The position numbers and the translations under genes are program-made. From JAIPEK01 sp041685935 (GTDB lineage: Bacteria; Desulfobacterota; Desulfobacteria; Desulfobacterales; Desulfobacteraceae), in contig JAWLES010000060.1 of the NCBI GenBank assembly GCA_041685935.1, forward strand, positions 1 through 12,846: a DNA stretch of 12,846 nucleotides, given 5' to 3'. The notes beneath the pieces were generated by a model that worked only from the letters and a program-made list of their open reading frames with translations, was not told where the DNA came from and made no database searches. Below are positions 1 to 7,329 of this stretch, in pieces (position 1 is the first letter of the stretch; every line of letters begins with the position of its first letter).

Positions 1-945
1 GACCAGGTCCTGAATCAGCCGAATCCGGCCTGCATTCGGGGTCATGCAGGAACACGGGGTTTCCAGATATCGTTTGGCAAGAGCCTTTACCGGATCGTCT
101 GTATCTTCGGCAGCAAGAGTGTACATGCCTTTTATGCCGGTGCAGTTTTCCATGCAAACTACGACCGCTCCTGCTTCCTCGATCAGCTTCAGGACTTTTT
201 CCGAACCTTTCCCAAGCGGGGTGCCGGTCAGAAGAATGCGCGGTTTACCGGCATGATCCTCCGGCCGGTTTCCGACCGATTCCAGGTCTGAGGCAAATTG
301 TTCAACCTTTTCCAGGTAAGCTGCAGGGTCCATGATGAACCCTTTTGATTCCATGGCGGGAAGCAGGGCCATGCCGCCCACCGGGTTTTTTCCCGGCAGA
401 TTGATCTCCAGAAGGCGCTGAAAGGCTTCCCGGATCCGGTTGTAAAGCCGAATCTGTGTCCTGATGTCCCGGTCATGAATCCTTTGGCCGGTCTGCTCTT
501 GAAGGAACGCTTTAAATCGTCTGATTTCGGTGTACCAGAAATCGAAGCCGGCGGATTCGTCTTTTGTATACGGCAGGTGCATCAGGTGAAGCGGTTTCAA
601 GCGGCCCATCAATTCAAACATCTTTTTCTTGCCGTCGCACGTGGTCTCTCCCACGATAAAATCGGCCGCGCTGAAAAACGGGCAGGTTCCGGTTACGGCA
701 TATCCATAGCTTGATTTGATCAGGGGGCAAAGGTTCGCTGGCAGGGTTTCCTCTGCAGCCGGAATCGGGGCTTCCTGCTTTCCGCAAAGTCCCGCCGGCA
801 CAACTCCTGCGGCGTGAATCAGCTCCACAGGGGCGAAAATGCAGTACACTCCGCATACTTTGACGCCTGTATCCCGGGCTTCTTCCATTTTTAGGAGAAA
901 ATGTTCGGCATGGCGGTCAAACCCCTCCGCAGCTGTGGGTGTCAT
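1..945 (-). CDS. Double-cubane-cluster protein / 2-hydroxyacyl-CoA dehydratase D-family protein (partial, C-terminus beyond left edge)
   Basis: The minus-strand frame is open from an ATG at 945-943 to the window edge, giving 315 residues without a stop. A recognisable iron-sulfur fold is present: Cys31 and Cys35 in CGVYC, Cys54, then NLCPLIKSSYG (71-81, Cys73), Cys88, the strongly diagnostic GETTCDGKKK (99-108, Cys103), a TGTPLG turn near 240, ENCTG (Cys268) and PCSCMTPN (Cys298, Cys300). The LPxNLCPLIKSSYG and GETTCDGKKK pair is typical of the YjiM/double-cubane-cluster branch of the 2-hydroxyglutaryl-CoA dehydratase family rather than the classical dehydratase subunits. Known members are cytosolic, bind an [8Fe-9S] double cubane, and are reduced by an ATP-dependent activator; they reduce small molecules at low potential. 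An activator gene would be expected to the left of the window. An AGGA lies 5 nt before the start. The family is about 380-430 aa, so roughly a fifth is missing. Physiological substrate unknown. Confidence 0.88.
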   Translation of the reverse strand, partial: MTPTAAEGFDRHAEHFLLKMEEARDTGVKVCGVYCIFAPVELIHAAGVVPAGLCGKQEAPIPAAEETLPANLCPLIKSSYGYAVTGTCPFFSAADFIVGETTCDGKKKMFELMGRLKPLHLMHLPYTKDESAGFDFWYTEIRRFKAFLQEQTGQRIHDRDIRTQIRLYNRIREAFQRLLEINLPGKNPVGGMALLPAMESKGFIMDPAAYLEKVEQFASDLESVGNRPEDHAGKPRILLTGTPLGKGSEKVLKLIEEAGAVVVCMENCTGIKGMYTLAAEDTDDPVKALAKRYLETPCSCMTPNAGRIRLIQDLV

Positions 946-1012
946 TATAATCCTGTCCCTTCCGTTTGTTGTTTTTGTCTCTTTCTTCAACCTTTTCTAA
1001 ACATGGAAGGTA

Positions 1013-1041
1013 TCTGTATCAATCATGAAAAGGGCGGTCAA
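1013..1041 (-). promoter_or_regulatory. Candidate sigma-70 promoter for the double-cubane-cluster gene
   Basis: On the minus strand, TTGACC (1041-1036, five of six -35 bases) is followed after 17 nt by TACAGA (1018-1013, three of six -10 bases). Transcription would start about 60 nt before the ATG at 945. The -35 box is good and the -10 is poor, so this is a candidate only. Confidence 0.3.
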
Positions 1042-1253
1042 ATTGATAATATCGACGGAAAATATGATTTGTATTGGAAATTTCTATGGCCGGGCACGGT
1101 TTTCATACGGAACGGGAAAAAAAGCTTGAAATGTGTTGCTGAAGGTTATCGAAGATTTCTATAGAACGGTTAAAACGCATTGGATTTAACGATTTGAAAG
1201 GTGGATTTCCCTGTGGTACTGACCTCTTTTATCTGTTAAACGTGAATGGAAAA

Positions 1254-1260
1254 GGAAGGA
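1254..1260 (+). promoter_or_regulatory. Ribosome binding site that decides the pstS start
   Basis: A strong purine-rich GGAAGGA lies 3 nt before the ATG at 1264. The upstream in-frame ATG at 1246 has no comparable Shine-Dalgarno sequence and would put six charged residues before the signal peptide, so translation from 1264 is preferred. Confidence 0.7.
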
Positions 1261-1263
1261 AAA

Positions 1264-2091
1264 ATGAAAAAGGCTGGATTCTGGATTCTGGCAATGGTGT
1301 TTGTATTGAATTCTCCTGCTTTCGGCGCTGATTGCCTCAGCGCATTTAAACAAGAGCACGGAAATCTGGCCATCGCCGGCGGGACCGCCCATATTCCCGT
1401 TGTCAAGGAGGCGGCCAGACGGATTATGACCTATAACAAAGATATCCGGATCACAATCGGCGGCGGAGGATCAGGCGTCGGCATAAAAAAGGTGGGCGAA
1501 GGGCTCATCGATATAGGAAATTCCGGAAGAAAACCTACGGACAATGAAATCGAAAGATACGGGTTGACCATGTACAGGTGGGCAGTTGACGGAGTCGCAG
1601 TGGTGGTGAACCCTGCAAGAGAAATTCGGAACCTGAACACAAAAATCCTCGAAAAGCTTTTTTCCGGTGACATTCAAAACTGGAAAGAAGTGGGCGGAAA
1701 CGACGCTCCTGTAAATGTTTATACCCGGGATGCCTCGAGCGGCACCCGGAAAGTCTTCTGGAAAAAGGCCCTTTCAAAAGGGGAAATCACCGGAAATGCG
1801 AATTTCGTGTCCTCCAACGGGGCAATGAAAACTGCGGTCGCCAATGACGTGAACTCAATCGGGTACATTTCCATGGGTCATATAGATGGCACCGTTAAAG
1901 GAGTGGCCCTGAACGGAACGGCACCGACGCTGGAGAATGTCAAGTCAGGAAAATATGCTGTGGCAAGGGGCCTTTACAGCAATACAAAGGGAAAGGCCGT
2001 CGGGCTTGCCGAAAAATTCATAGACTATCTTTATTCCACTGACGGGCAGGCCATTATTTCCGCCAAAGGGTTTATCCCGGTAGGACAATAG
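1264..2091 (+). CDS. pstS: Phosphate ABC transporter, periplasmic substrate-binding protein PstS
   Basis: This 275-aa secreted protein is a PstS/PBP-like domain protein that captures phosphate in the periplasm and delivers it to PstCA. A signal peptide is clear: MKK, a hydrophobic stretch at about 5-18, and a likely cleavage near SPAFGA (17-22). Cys24 is not in a proper lipobox, so a soluble or loosely attached form is more likely than a lipoprotein. Ligand-loop motifs are in family order: GGTAHIP (39-45), GGGGSGVGI (66-74), DIGNSGR (83-89) and RDASSGTR (155-162). The last two match the serine/threonine/arginine oxyanion-binding loops of PstS. At 275 aa it belongs to the shorter PstS subtype. 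It is first in an operon with pstC (52-nt gap), pstA and pstB, which supports the assignment. The motifs do not exclude a related oxyanion. The start follows the strong ribosome binding site rather than the ATG at 1246. Confidence 0.92.
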   Translation: MKKAGFWILAMVFVLNSPAFGADCLSAFKQEHGNLAIAGGTAHIPVVKEAARRIMTYNKDIRITIGGGGSGVGIKKVGEGLIDIGNSGRKPTDNEIERYGLTMYRWAVDGVAVVVNPAREIRNLNTKILEKLFSGDIQNWKEVGGNDAPVNVYTRDASSGTRKVFWKKALSKGEITGNANFVSSNGAMKTAVANDVNSIGYISMGHIDGTVKGVALNGTAPTLENVKSGKYAVARGLYSNTKGKAVGLAEKFIDYLYSTDGQAIISAKGFIPVGQ

Positions 2092-2143
2092 ACGATCACG
2101 GAACCTCTTTTTTGATTCGGCTTCACGCCTGCCAAAACAGGGA

Positions 2144-3010
2144 GTGACAGTTTTTGGGATTCCATTGCAACGGCTGACTGATATCATATGCAGATTCATT
2201 ATTTTTTCAGGCGCCCTGATTTCCGGAACGGTGATATGCCTGATTTTCCTGGTTCTCGTCGTTTCCGCTTTCCCGTTTTTCCTGGATAACGGCCTTGAGG
2301 TGTTTTTTCAGCCCTGGGATCCGGTATCCGGGAAATACGGGATTTTCCCCATGCTTGCCGGCACATTGTTCATTTCCGTGCCGGCTTTGCTGCTGGCGCT
2401 CCCGTTCAGTCTCGGTTTTGCCGTTTTTGCCTGCGAGACAGGGCCGACCGTCCTCAAAAAACCGTCCATGGCGGTCATCCGGGTGGCTTCCGCCATCCCC
2501 ACGGTGGTGTATGCGTTTGTCGGTGTTTTTCTTCTCATTCCTCATATCAGAAGCATAGCACATTCAGGGTCCGGATATTCGGTGGTTGCGGCCTGTCTCG
2601 TCCTTGCCGTGCTGATTTCCCCCACAATGATCTTCTTTTTTCATGACAGCATCCAGGCGGTGGACGGTTCCATAAAAGCGGGTGCGGATGCGCTCGGGGC
2701 TACAAGGAGCGAAAAAATTCTGTTTTTAGTGCTTCCCGCAGCCGGGAGAGGGATTTTCGCCGGTATTTTTCTGGGCCTGGGCCGGGCGGTCGGGGATACC
2801 ATGATCAGCCTCATGCTTGCCGGAAACAACGTGTCTGTGCCGGGCGGCGTATGGGACGGAGCAAGAACGCTTACCGCCCATATCGCCCTTGTGATGGCGG
2901 CCGACTATGAAAGCCCGGAATTCAGATCCATTTTTGCCTGCGGCCTTGCTTTGTATCTTTTTACCGGAATGCTGAGCGTCTTGGCCCGGGTGATCCATGG
3001 GAGAAAATGA
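2144..3010 (+). CDS. pstC: Phosphate ABC transporter permease PstC
   Basis: This 288-aa inner-membrane permease forms, with PstA, the channel through which PstB drives phosphate import. About six membrane segments can be seen, at roughly 17-47, 68-97, 110-133, 145-166, 202-225 and 264-284. Family marks are ASAIPTVVYAFVG (115-127), the cytoplasmic coupling loop AGADALGATRSEKILFLVLP (179-198; EAA-type, contacts the ATPase) and GLGRAVGDTM (211-220), which matches the permease consensus ending GET/GDT. The chosen start is a GTG. AGGGA lies immediately before it, a poorly spaced ribosome binding site. No in-frame ATG lies near, upstream or downstream, so the N-terminus is the least certain part. 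The stop overlaps the pstA start (ATGA), implying translational coupling. Confidence 0.92.
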   Translation: MTVFGIPLQRLTDIICRFIIFSGALISGTVICLIFLVLVVSAFPFFLDNGLEVFFQPWDPVSGKYGIFPMLAGTLFISVPALLLALPFSLGFAVFACETGPTVLKKPSMAVIRVASAIPTVVYAFVGVFLLIPHIRSIAHSGSGYSVVAACLVLAVLISPTMIFFFHDSIQAVDGSIKAGADALGATRSEKILFLVLPAAGRGIFAGIFLGLGRAVGDTMISLMLAGNNVSVPGGVWDGARTLTAHIALVMAADYESPEFRSIFACGLALYLFTGMLSVLARVIHGRK

Positions 3011-3897
3011 AAATGAAACGCAGGCTTCCGCTTTTGGTCGATGTTTTCAGCTTCATAGCTTTTTTCGTGTATACCGTCGTCTTTGCCGTTGTGATCCTCT
3101 ATCTGATCCGGCGGGCAGGTTTTCCTTTTACGGTGGAGTCTGTTTTCGGCAGTGCCGATCCGGTCCGGGCTCTTCTGCTCCGGGAGCCCGTATTCGACGG
3201 ATTGTTTCCGGCCATATCCGGCACCTTTCTGCTGGTTGTGATCTCGGTGGGAATCGCGGTTCCGGTGGGCATCGGCACGGGTGTGTGGCTGAGTGAGTAT
3301 GCAAAAGGGGCCCTGTACCATGTCATGACCCTTTTTTTGGACATTCTGGCCGGACTTCCGTCCATTGTGATCGGCCTTTTCGGATTTTCGTTCATCCTTT
3401 TGTGCCACAGGCTTTTTCCGGGAAAAGGGCCCGGGTTTTCGATAATTGTATCCGGTGCTTCCCTTTCGGTTCTCGTGCTTCCCTATCTTGCCAGGAGCAC
3501 GGAAGCGGCCCTGCAGTCTCTGGACAATTCGGTGAAAACGGCCGCTCTTTCTTTGGGGGCCTCCCGTATGGAAAATATCCGGTATGTCCTTTTGCCAAAG
3601 GCGTCTCCGTCGATACTGAGCGGCATCCTGCTGTCCATTGCCCGGTGCGCTGAAGATACGGCCGTGATTATGCTGACCGGGGCCGTAGCCAGTGCCGGTG
3701 TCCCTTCCGGGGTTTTTCAGAGGTTTGAGGCGCTGCCGTTTTATATTTTTTATACTTCTTCGCAATATACCTGTCCTTCGGAACTGGACCGTGCATTCGA
3801 TGCGTCGGTGATCCTTATTTTCCTTAGCACGGTACTTTTCGGGGTTTCGTTAGTTCTGAACAAAACGGTTTCCGACCCCGCCACGGAGGGGAAATGA
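3007..3897 (+). CDS. pstA: Phosphate ABC transporter permease PstA
   Basis: This 296-aa inner-membrane protein is the second half of the phosphate channel. Membrane segments lie at about 11-36, 67-96, 105-135, 145-163, 203-230 and 264-286. The PstA signature DILAGLPSIVIGLFGF (112-127) is present, as is an EAA coupling loop TAALSLGASRMENIRYVLLP (178-197). The stretch SIARCAEDTAVIMLTG (210-225) corresponds to the usual AIGETAP-like segment but reads CAEDTAV, a mild divergence. The start ATG overlaps the pstC stop as ATGA, with GGGAGA just upstream. A second in-frame ATG two codons later is possible. The end overlaps pstB in the same ATGA way, so C, A and B are almost certainly one transcript. 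Confidence 0.92.
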   Translation: MKMKRRLPLLVDVFSFIAFFVYTVVFAVVILYLIRRAGFPFTVESVFGSADPVRALLLREPVFDGLFPAISGTFLLVVISVGIAVPVGIGTGVWLSEYAKGALYHVMTLFLDILAGLPSIVIGLFGFSFILLCHRLFPGKGPGFSIIVSGASLSVLVLPYLARSTEAALQSLDNSVKTAALSLGASRMENIRYVLLPKASPSILSGILLSIARCAEDTAVIMLTGAVASAGVPSGVFQRFEALPFYIFYTSSQYTCPSELDRAFDASVILIFLSTVLFGVSLVLNKTVSDPATEGK

Positions 3898-4583
3898 AAA
3901 TCAGGATACAGGGTCTGTCGTTTCGATACAAAAGGGCTTATGTCCTGGAGCGTTTCAACCTTGATATGCCCCGGAACCGTATTACCGCGGTTTCAGGGCC
4001 ATCCGGTGCCGGGAAATCGACACTGCTGTTTTGTCTCAACCGGCTGTGGGAGGGGCTTTATCCGGGAAATATGGAAGGCAGAATCCGATCTTTCCTTGAT
4101 AACGAATGGGTTGATATTTACGACAGCAAGGTTTCCCTTCCGTGGCTGCGGCAGAAAACCGGGATGGTATTTCAGTCCCCCAACCCGTTTCCCATGAGTA
4201 TCCGGGATAACCTCTTGTTTCCCCTGAAGCTCGCCGCCTGCAGTCATGGAAAACGAACCGCAGCCGAAGGTGATCTGTTCGCGGTACTCAAAAAAGTGTA
4301 CCTGTACGATGAAGTGAAAGAGAGGATGGAGGCCCCGGCTGCTTGCCTTTCCGGTGGTCAGCAGCAGAGGCTCTGCATTGCAAGAGCGCTTATGGCAAAC
4401 CCCGAAATTCTACTTCTTGATGAGCCTACCTCATCGCTGGACCCGGTGGCTGAAGAGCGGATTGAAACCCTTCTGACCGATCTTAAATCCGAATGTACCA
4501 TTGTGATGGTTTCCCACTCCGAAAGCCAGATCCGGCGGGTAGCGGATATAAGGGTGAGAATCCACCCGCCGCGGCCTGCTTAG
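3894..4583 (+). CDS. pstB: Phosphate ABC transporter ATP-binding protein PstB
   Basis: This 229-aa cytosolic ATPase powers PstCA. All ABC motifs are intact: Walker A GPSGAGKST (35-43), Q-loop glutamine in MVFQ (Gln94), signature LSGGQQQR (152-159), Walker B ILLLDE (172-177), D-loop SLDP (181-184) and switch His208 in VSHS. The stretch PNPFPMSIRDN (96-106) just after the Q-loop is the hallmark of PstB rather than other importers. It is slightly short (the family is about 250 aa), missing length mainly at the C-terminus. The start overlaps the pstA stop. No phoU follows: the next gene converges from the other strand 14 nt away, so the pst operon ends here. I see no convincing terminator hairpin in that gap. 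Confidence 0.93.
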   Translation: MKIRIQGLSFRYKRAYVLERFNLDMPRNRITAVSGPSGAGKSTLLFCLNRLWEGLYPGNMEGRIRSFLDNEWVDIYDSKVSLPWLRQKTGMVFQSPNPFPMSIRDNLLFPLKLAACSHGKRTAAEGDLFAVLKKVYLYDEVKERMEAPAACLSGGQQQRLCIARALMANPEILLLDEPTSSLDPVAEERIETLLTDLKSECTIVMVSHSESQIRRVADIRVRIHPPRPA

Positions 4584-4597
4584 AAGATGGTTGTTGA

Positions 4598-5962
4598 CTA
4601 ACCGGAGGACTGGGGCTGCCTGTCAAACTCCAGCTTTCCGCCTTTTGTGTGTTCCGGAGGCCGGGAGGGAAGTTCCGGGTTGTGCAGGATATCGTCGGTC
4701 GGGGAATCAAAATTGTATCCCAGCATGGAAACCACTTCTTCGTATTTGAGCATGATATCCTCGTCACTGTTACCGGGTACGTCAATAATGCAGTACCGAA
4801 AACTTTCCGGATTGTGCTTGAAATCGGAGAGGTTGGCGTTTTCGTGCACCAGGTTCCGGACTTTCACTTCCGGGTATTTCATGGCGATCTCCGTGTATGC
4901 GCTCCGGGTGGGTGTCTGCATGATCCGGGCATCGGAAAACGCATGCAGTTCAAAATTGTAGCAGTATTGAAAAAGGTCTTCACTGAAGGCTTTTTGCTCA
5001 GGTTTTTTACCCACGGCCATGTCGCAGAGCATCCGCAAGGGATCAAACCCTGTTACCGACTCAATGGTCTTGGCGAACTGGAACGCAATCCGGCTGTTCA
5101 CCTCGATGAGTGCAAAATTTTCATTCTCTTCGTCCGCTCTCAGCTCAACGTTGAAAAAGCTGTTGTTGATACCGAGCTCCGGGATCAGTTTGCTCAAGGC
5201 GTCTCTTATCTTGCTTTCCAGGGGCTCTGAAAAGGTGTACGGGAACTCGTGGTGGCTGAAACTGTTGGTCCTAGGGTAGTACACCGCTTTTGTGATCCCG
5301 AAAAAATGGACCCTGCCTTCGTAAATATAACCGTCAACGGTTACCTGGTTTCCCTGGATGAATTCCTCGCACAGAAAACTGTTACAGGTGGCGATGTTAA
5401 GCGCGTTATGGTAACCGGAGTTGTAGGAGAGTGCATCCAGGTAGTACTGGTTGAAAAGGGCTATATCCATGCTTTCGTTTCCGATGTAGTACTCAAGCTG
5501 CTCCGGCGAATCTATTTTGTGAGTCCCGAACGAGATGTTGGCTCGGACGGGCTTGATGAAGAACGGGGTTGAAAGCTGGGAAGGGTCCCGCAGGTAATCC
5601 AGGGCAAGGCAGTAATTCGGTGTGTATTCAGGTATGGCGTTCTGCTGGATTCGCCGGCATATGTATTTGTTCTGGCTGTTCACGATTCCCTGGACCGGTG
5701 CGAACAGTTTTCCGGTTTCCTGGGCAATGATGGCTGCGATTATTGAGGAGGAATCGTGGGTACCTACCACTCCGTCATAGATATCCGGGTTGTGGTTTAT
5801 CCTTTCGATGGTCTGGGCAAGGTATTCCCTGACACCGAAGCTGAGGATTTTTTCAATGGTTTCCACTGTGAGTTCATACTCCTCCTGGTCCCTGAAGCTT
5901 TGTTCCACTACGTCGATATCGCTTGCATCACAAAGAAAAAGAATCCGTTTGTTTTTGGTCAT
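4598..5962 (-). CDS. ATP-grasp domain ligase, substrate unknown
   Basis: This 454-aa cytosolic protein has a complete ATP-grasp catalytic core. The family activates a carboxylate as acyl phosphate and joins it to an amine or thiol. Visible are an N-terminal Rossmann-like start (KRILFLCDAS, 5-14), VVGTHDSSS (65-73), Lys99 in the NKY segment, nucleotide-binding Lys137 in FFIKPVRANISFGTHKI (134-150), CEEFIQGNQVTVDGYI (198-213) for adenine and ribose contacts, and metal ligands Glu273 in NVELR plus Glu287 and Asn289 in LIEVNSR. The core resembles the carbamoyl-phosphate synthase/biotin carboxylase-like ATP-grasp group that includes amino-acid and dipeptide ligases. The C-terminal 130 residues are a lineage-specific tail that I do not recognise. 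It is last of three genes, 18 nt behind the amidohydrolase, with AGGAG 10 nt before the ATG. The exact reaction cannot be assigned. Confidence 0.85.
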   Translation of the reverse strand: MTKNKRILFLCDASDIDVVEQSFRDQEEYELTVETIEKILSFGVREYLAQTIERINHNPDIYDGVVGTHDSSSIIAAIIAQETGKLFAPVQGIVNSQNKYICRRIQQNAIPEYTPNYCLALDYLRDPSQLSTPFFIKPVRANISFGTHKIDSPEQLEYYIGNESMDIALFNQYYLDALSYNSGYHNALNIATCNSFLCEEFIQGNQVTVDGYIYEGRVHFFGITKAVYYPRTNSFSHHEFPYTFSEPLESKIRDALSKLIPELGINNSFFNVELRADEENENFALIEVNSRIAFQFAKTIESVTGFDPLRMLCDMAVGKKPEQKAFSEDLFQYCYNFELHAFSDARIMQTPTRSAYTEIAMKYPEVKVRNLVHENANLSDFKHNPESFRYCIIDVPGNSDEDIMLKYEEVVSMLGYNFDSPTDDILHNPELPSRPPEHTKGGKLEFDRQPQSSG

Positions 5963-5980
5963 AACAGATTTGCTCCTGTT

Positions 5981-7234
5981 TTAGTTGGTTTCAAGATCGG
6001 AAGAGGCTGATGCCCAATGGGAAATATCCACTTTACCTTTAATCAATTCGCCCTCCTTGAAAACAAAAACAATACCACCTTCGGGGTCCAGGCAGTTTAT
6101 GTTTTTCAGGGGGTCTTCCGAAAGCACTATGCAGTCCGCGGATTTGCCCTTTTCAAGGGTGCCGAGCCGGTCGGCAAGGCCCAAGGCTTCCGCTGCCGTT
6201 TTGGTGGAAGCAACAATGGCCTGCTCTTCGGACATCAGTCCCAGTTTTACATACTGGATCAGTTCGGTGGAGTTTTTGCCGTGATAGTTGTAGGGAGTTC
6301 CGGCATCAGTTCCCATGACCACTTTAACCCCTTCACTGATTGCTTTTTCCAGGTTCTTTTTTCGTATCTTGGTGACCTCTTTGGCCTTCTCAAACATGAA
6401 ATGCGGTATATTTTTGTTCCGTTTGGACTTGAGCATCCAGAAGTTGGAACTCAGGGTGGATGACAGGAAAATGCCTTTGTCCGCCATCATGCGTATGGCT
6501 TCGTCATCGGCAAGGGTCCCGTGTTCAATGGAGCGCACCCCCGCTTTCACGGCGTTTTTTATCCCTTCGGCCCCGTGGGCGTGGGCTGCGGTGAAAAGGC
6601 CTATTTTGCGGCCTTCATTCACCACTGAACGAATTTCGTCAGTATCCAGCTGGGGTGCTCCGGGAACACCGCCCGGATTCATGATGGCGCCTGTTGCCAT
6701 CACCTTGAGGACATCCGCCCCTTCCTTGATCTGTTCACGGGCCGCCTTTCGGTTTTCCTCCACGCCGTCGGCTTCCCTGTACAATCCTCTGAAGTATTCG
6801 TTGCCCGAGGTCATCATGCAGATGATTTTGCCGCTGGCAACAATTCTCGGGCCGATGATCAGACCCTCTTCCACTGCTTTTTTAACGGCGATGTCGATGA
6901 AATTGGCAGATCCCATGTTTCTGACCGTGGTCACCCCGGCCCTGACCGTATTGGTCATTTCCTTTGCCGCCCTGATGGTGCGCAGCTTGTCCTCCACCAG
7001 GCTTTCATGGTATGTGTCCCCCATGCCGTGCATATCCAGGTGGATATGGGTGTCTATCAGGCCGGGTATAATATACTTTCCGGTGCAGTCAATGGTTTTG
7101 GCATCCTTGGGGATTTTGACCTGCCGCCTTTTCCCCACGGCATGAATAATAGAGTCCTTAAACACCATGACGGCATCCTTAATGTGTTTTTGGTCACCGT
7201 CAAATACTGTCGCTCCGTCCAGAACCGTATACAC
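5981..7234 (-). CDS. Metal-dependent amidohydrolase (imidazolonepropionase/prolidase-like)
   Basis: This 417-aa enzyme belongs to the amidohydrolase superfamily, Met-dependent hydrolase A-like group, whose characterised members hydrolyse amide or peptide bonds such as Xaa-Pro or N-acyl amino acids. It shows the composite beta-sandwich (1-57 and about 360-405) around a TIM barrel. Metal-site residues are all present: His63 and His65 in DTHIHL, bridging Lys177 in VLKVMATG, histidines in AAHAHG (216-221), His238 in SIEHGT and catalytic Asp310 in MGTDAG. C-terminal GKSADCIVL is also typical. There is no signal peptide, so it acts in the cytosol. The start is a GTG with AAAAGGAT about 8 nt upstream. 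It lies 95 nt behind the pfaD-like gene and 18 nt before the ATP-grasp gene, probably in one transcript. The specific substrate is unknown; bond hydrolysis next to a bond-forming ligase is notable. Confidence 0.88.
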   Translation of the reverse strand: MYTVLDGATVFDGDQKHIKDAVMVFKDSIIHAVGKRRQVKIPKDAKTIDCTGKYIIPGLIDTHIHLDMHGMGDTYHESLVEDKLRTIRAAKEMTNTVRAGVTTVRNMGSANFIDIAVKKAVEEGLIIGPRIVASGKIICMMTSGNEYFRGLYREADGVEENRKAAREQIKEGADVLKVMATGAIMNPGGVPGAPQLDTDEIRSVVNEGRKIGLFTAAHAHGAEGIKNAVKAGVRSIEHGTLADDEAIRMMADKGIFLSSTLSSNFWMLKSKRNKNIPHFMFEKAKEVTKIRKKNLEKAISEGVKVVMGTDAGTPYNYHGKNSTELIQYVKLGLMSEEQAIVASTKTAAEALGLADRLGTLEKGKSADCIVLSEDPLKNINCLDPEGGIVFVFKEGELIKGKVDISHWASASSDLETN

Positions 7235-7292
7235 AGCAAATATCCTTTTAAAAAAAGTAACAGATTATTCTTAACCTATATGAACAAAAGAG

Positions 7293-7310
7293 CCGCCAGT
7301 CAAGAGGCGG
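7293..7310 (-). terminator. Weak hairpin behind the pfaD-like gene, possible partial terminator
   Basis: Reading the minus strand, CCGCC, an 8-nt loop and GGCGG form a GC-rich 5-bp stem, followed by CTCTTTTGTT. It starts 20 nt after the pfaD-like stop. The stem is short and the T-run impure, so it may only attenuate read-through into the amidohydrolase gene. Confidence 0.35.
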
Positions 7311-7329
7311 GTTACGATAAAATCCATTT

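Larger units (their letters stand above)
946..1263. other. Divergent intergenic region between the double-cubane-cluster gene and pstS
   Basis: These 318 bases separate two divergently transcribed genes. They are AT-richer than the flanking genes and hold no convincing coding frame. A minus-strand promoter candidate for the left gene is listed separately. For pstS, two weak sigma-70-like pairs can be drawn (TTGCTG 1136-1141 with TATAGA 1160-1165, spacer 18; TTGAAA with TACTGA about 60 nt before the start), neither convincing. I looked for a Pho box (two CTGTCAT-like 7-mers separated by 4 nt) and saw no good match. Three TTAAACG-like words occur at 1170-1177, 1186-1191 and 1236-1242, without regular spacing. 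Confidence 0.7.

Noticed and set aside
1071..1090. Short palindrome GAAATTTC in the pstS leader, resembling the core of the dyad at 9009-9033
   Set aside because: Only eight bases, lacks the outer arms and sits in AT-rich DNA, so chance is the better explanation.
901..1164. Plus-strand frame of 87 codons overlapping the divergent region
   Set aside because: It begins antisense inside the double-cubane-cluster gene, has no ribosome binding site or family motif, and reads as low-conservation sequence.
1321..1340. Lipoprotein signal for PstS at Cys24
   Set aside because: The residues before the cysteine (FGAD) do not fit a lipobox; Asp directly before Cys is not accepted.
2905..3765. Minus-strand frame of 286 codons across pstC and pstA
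   Set aside because: Composition is almost all Lys, Arg, Gln, Gly and His without motifs. It is the antisense shadow of two membrane-protein genes that are clearly recognised.
4584..4597. Terminator between convergent pstB and the ATP-grasp gene
   Set aside because: Only a GGTT/AACC 4-bp stem can be drawn and there is no T-run in either direction.
6315..7145. Plus-strand frame of 276 codons over the amidohydrolase gene
   Set aside because: Antisense to a gene with a complete metal site; no start signal and no recognisable domain.
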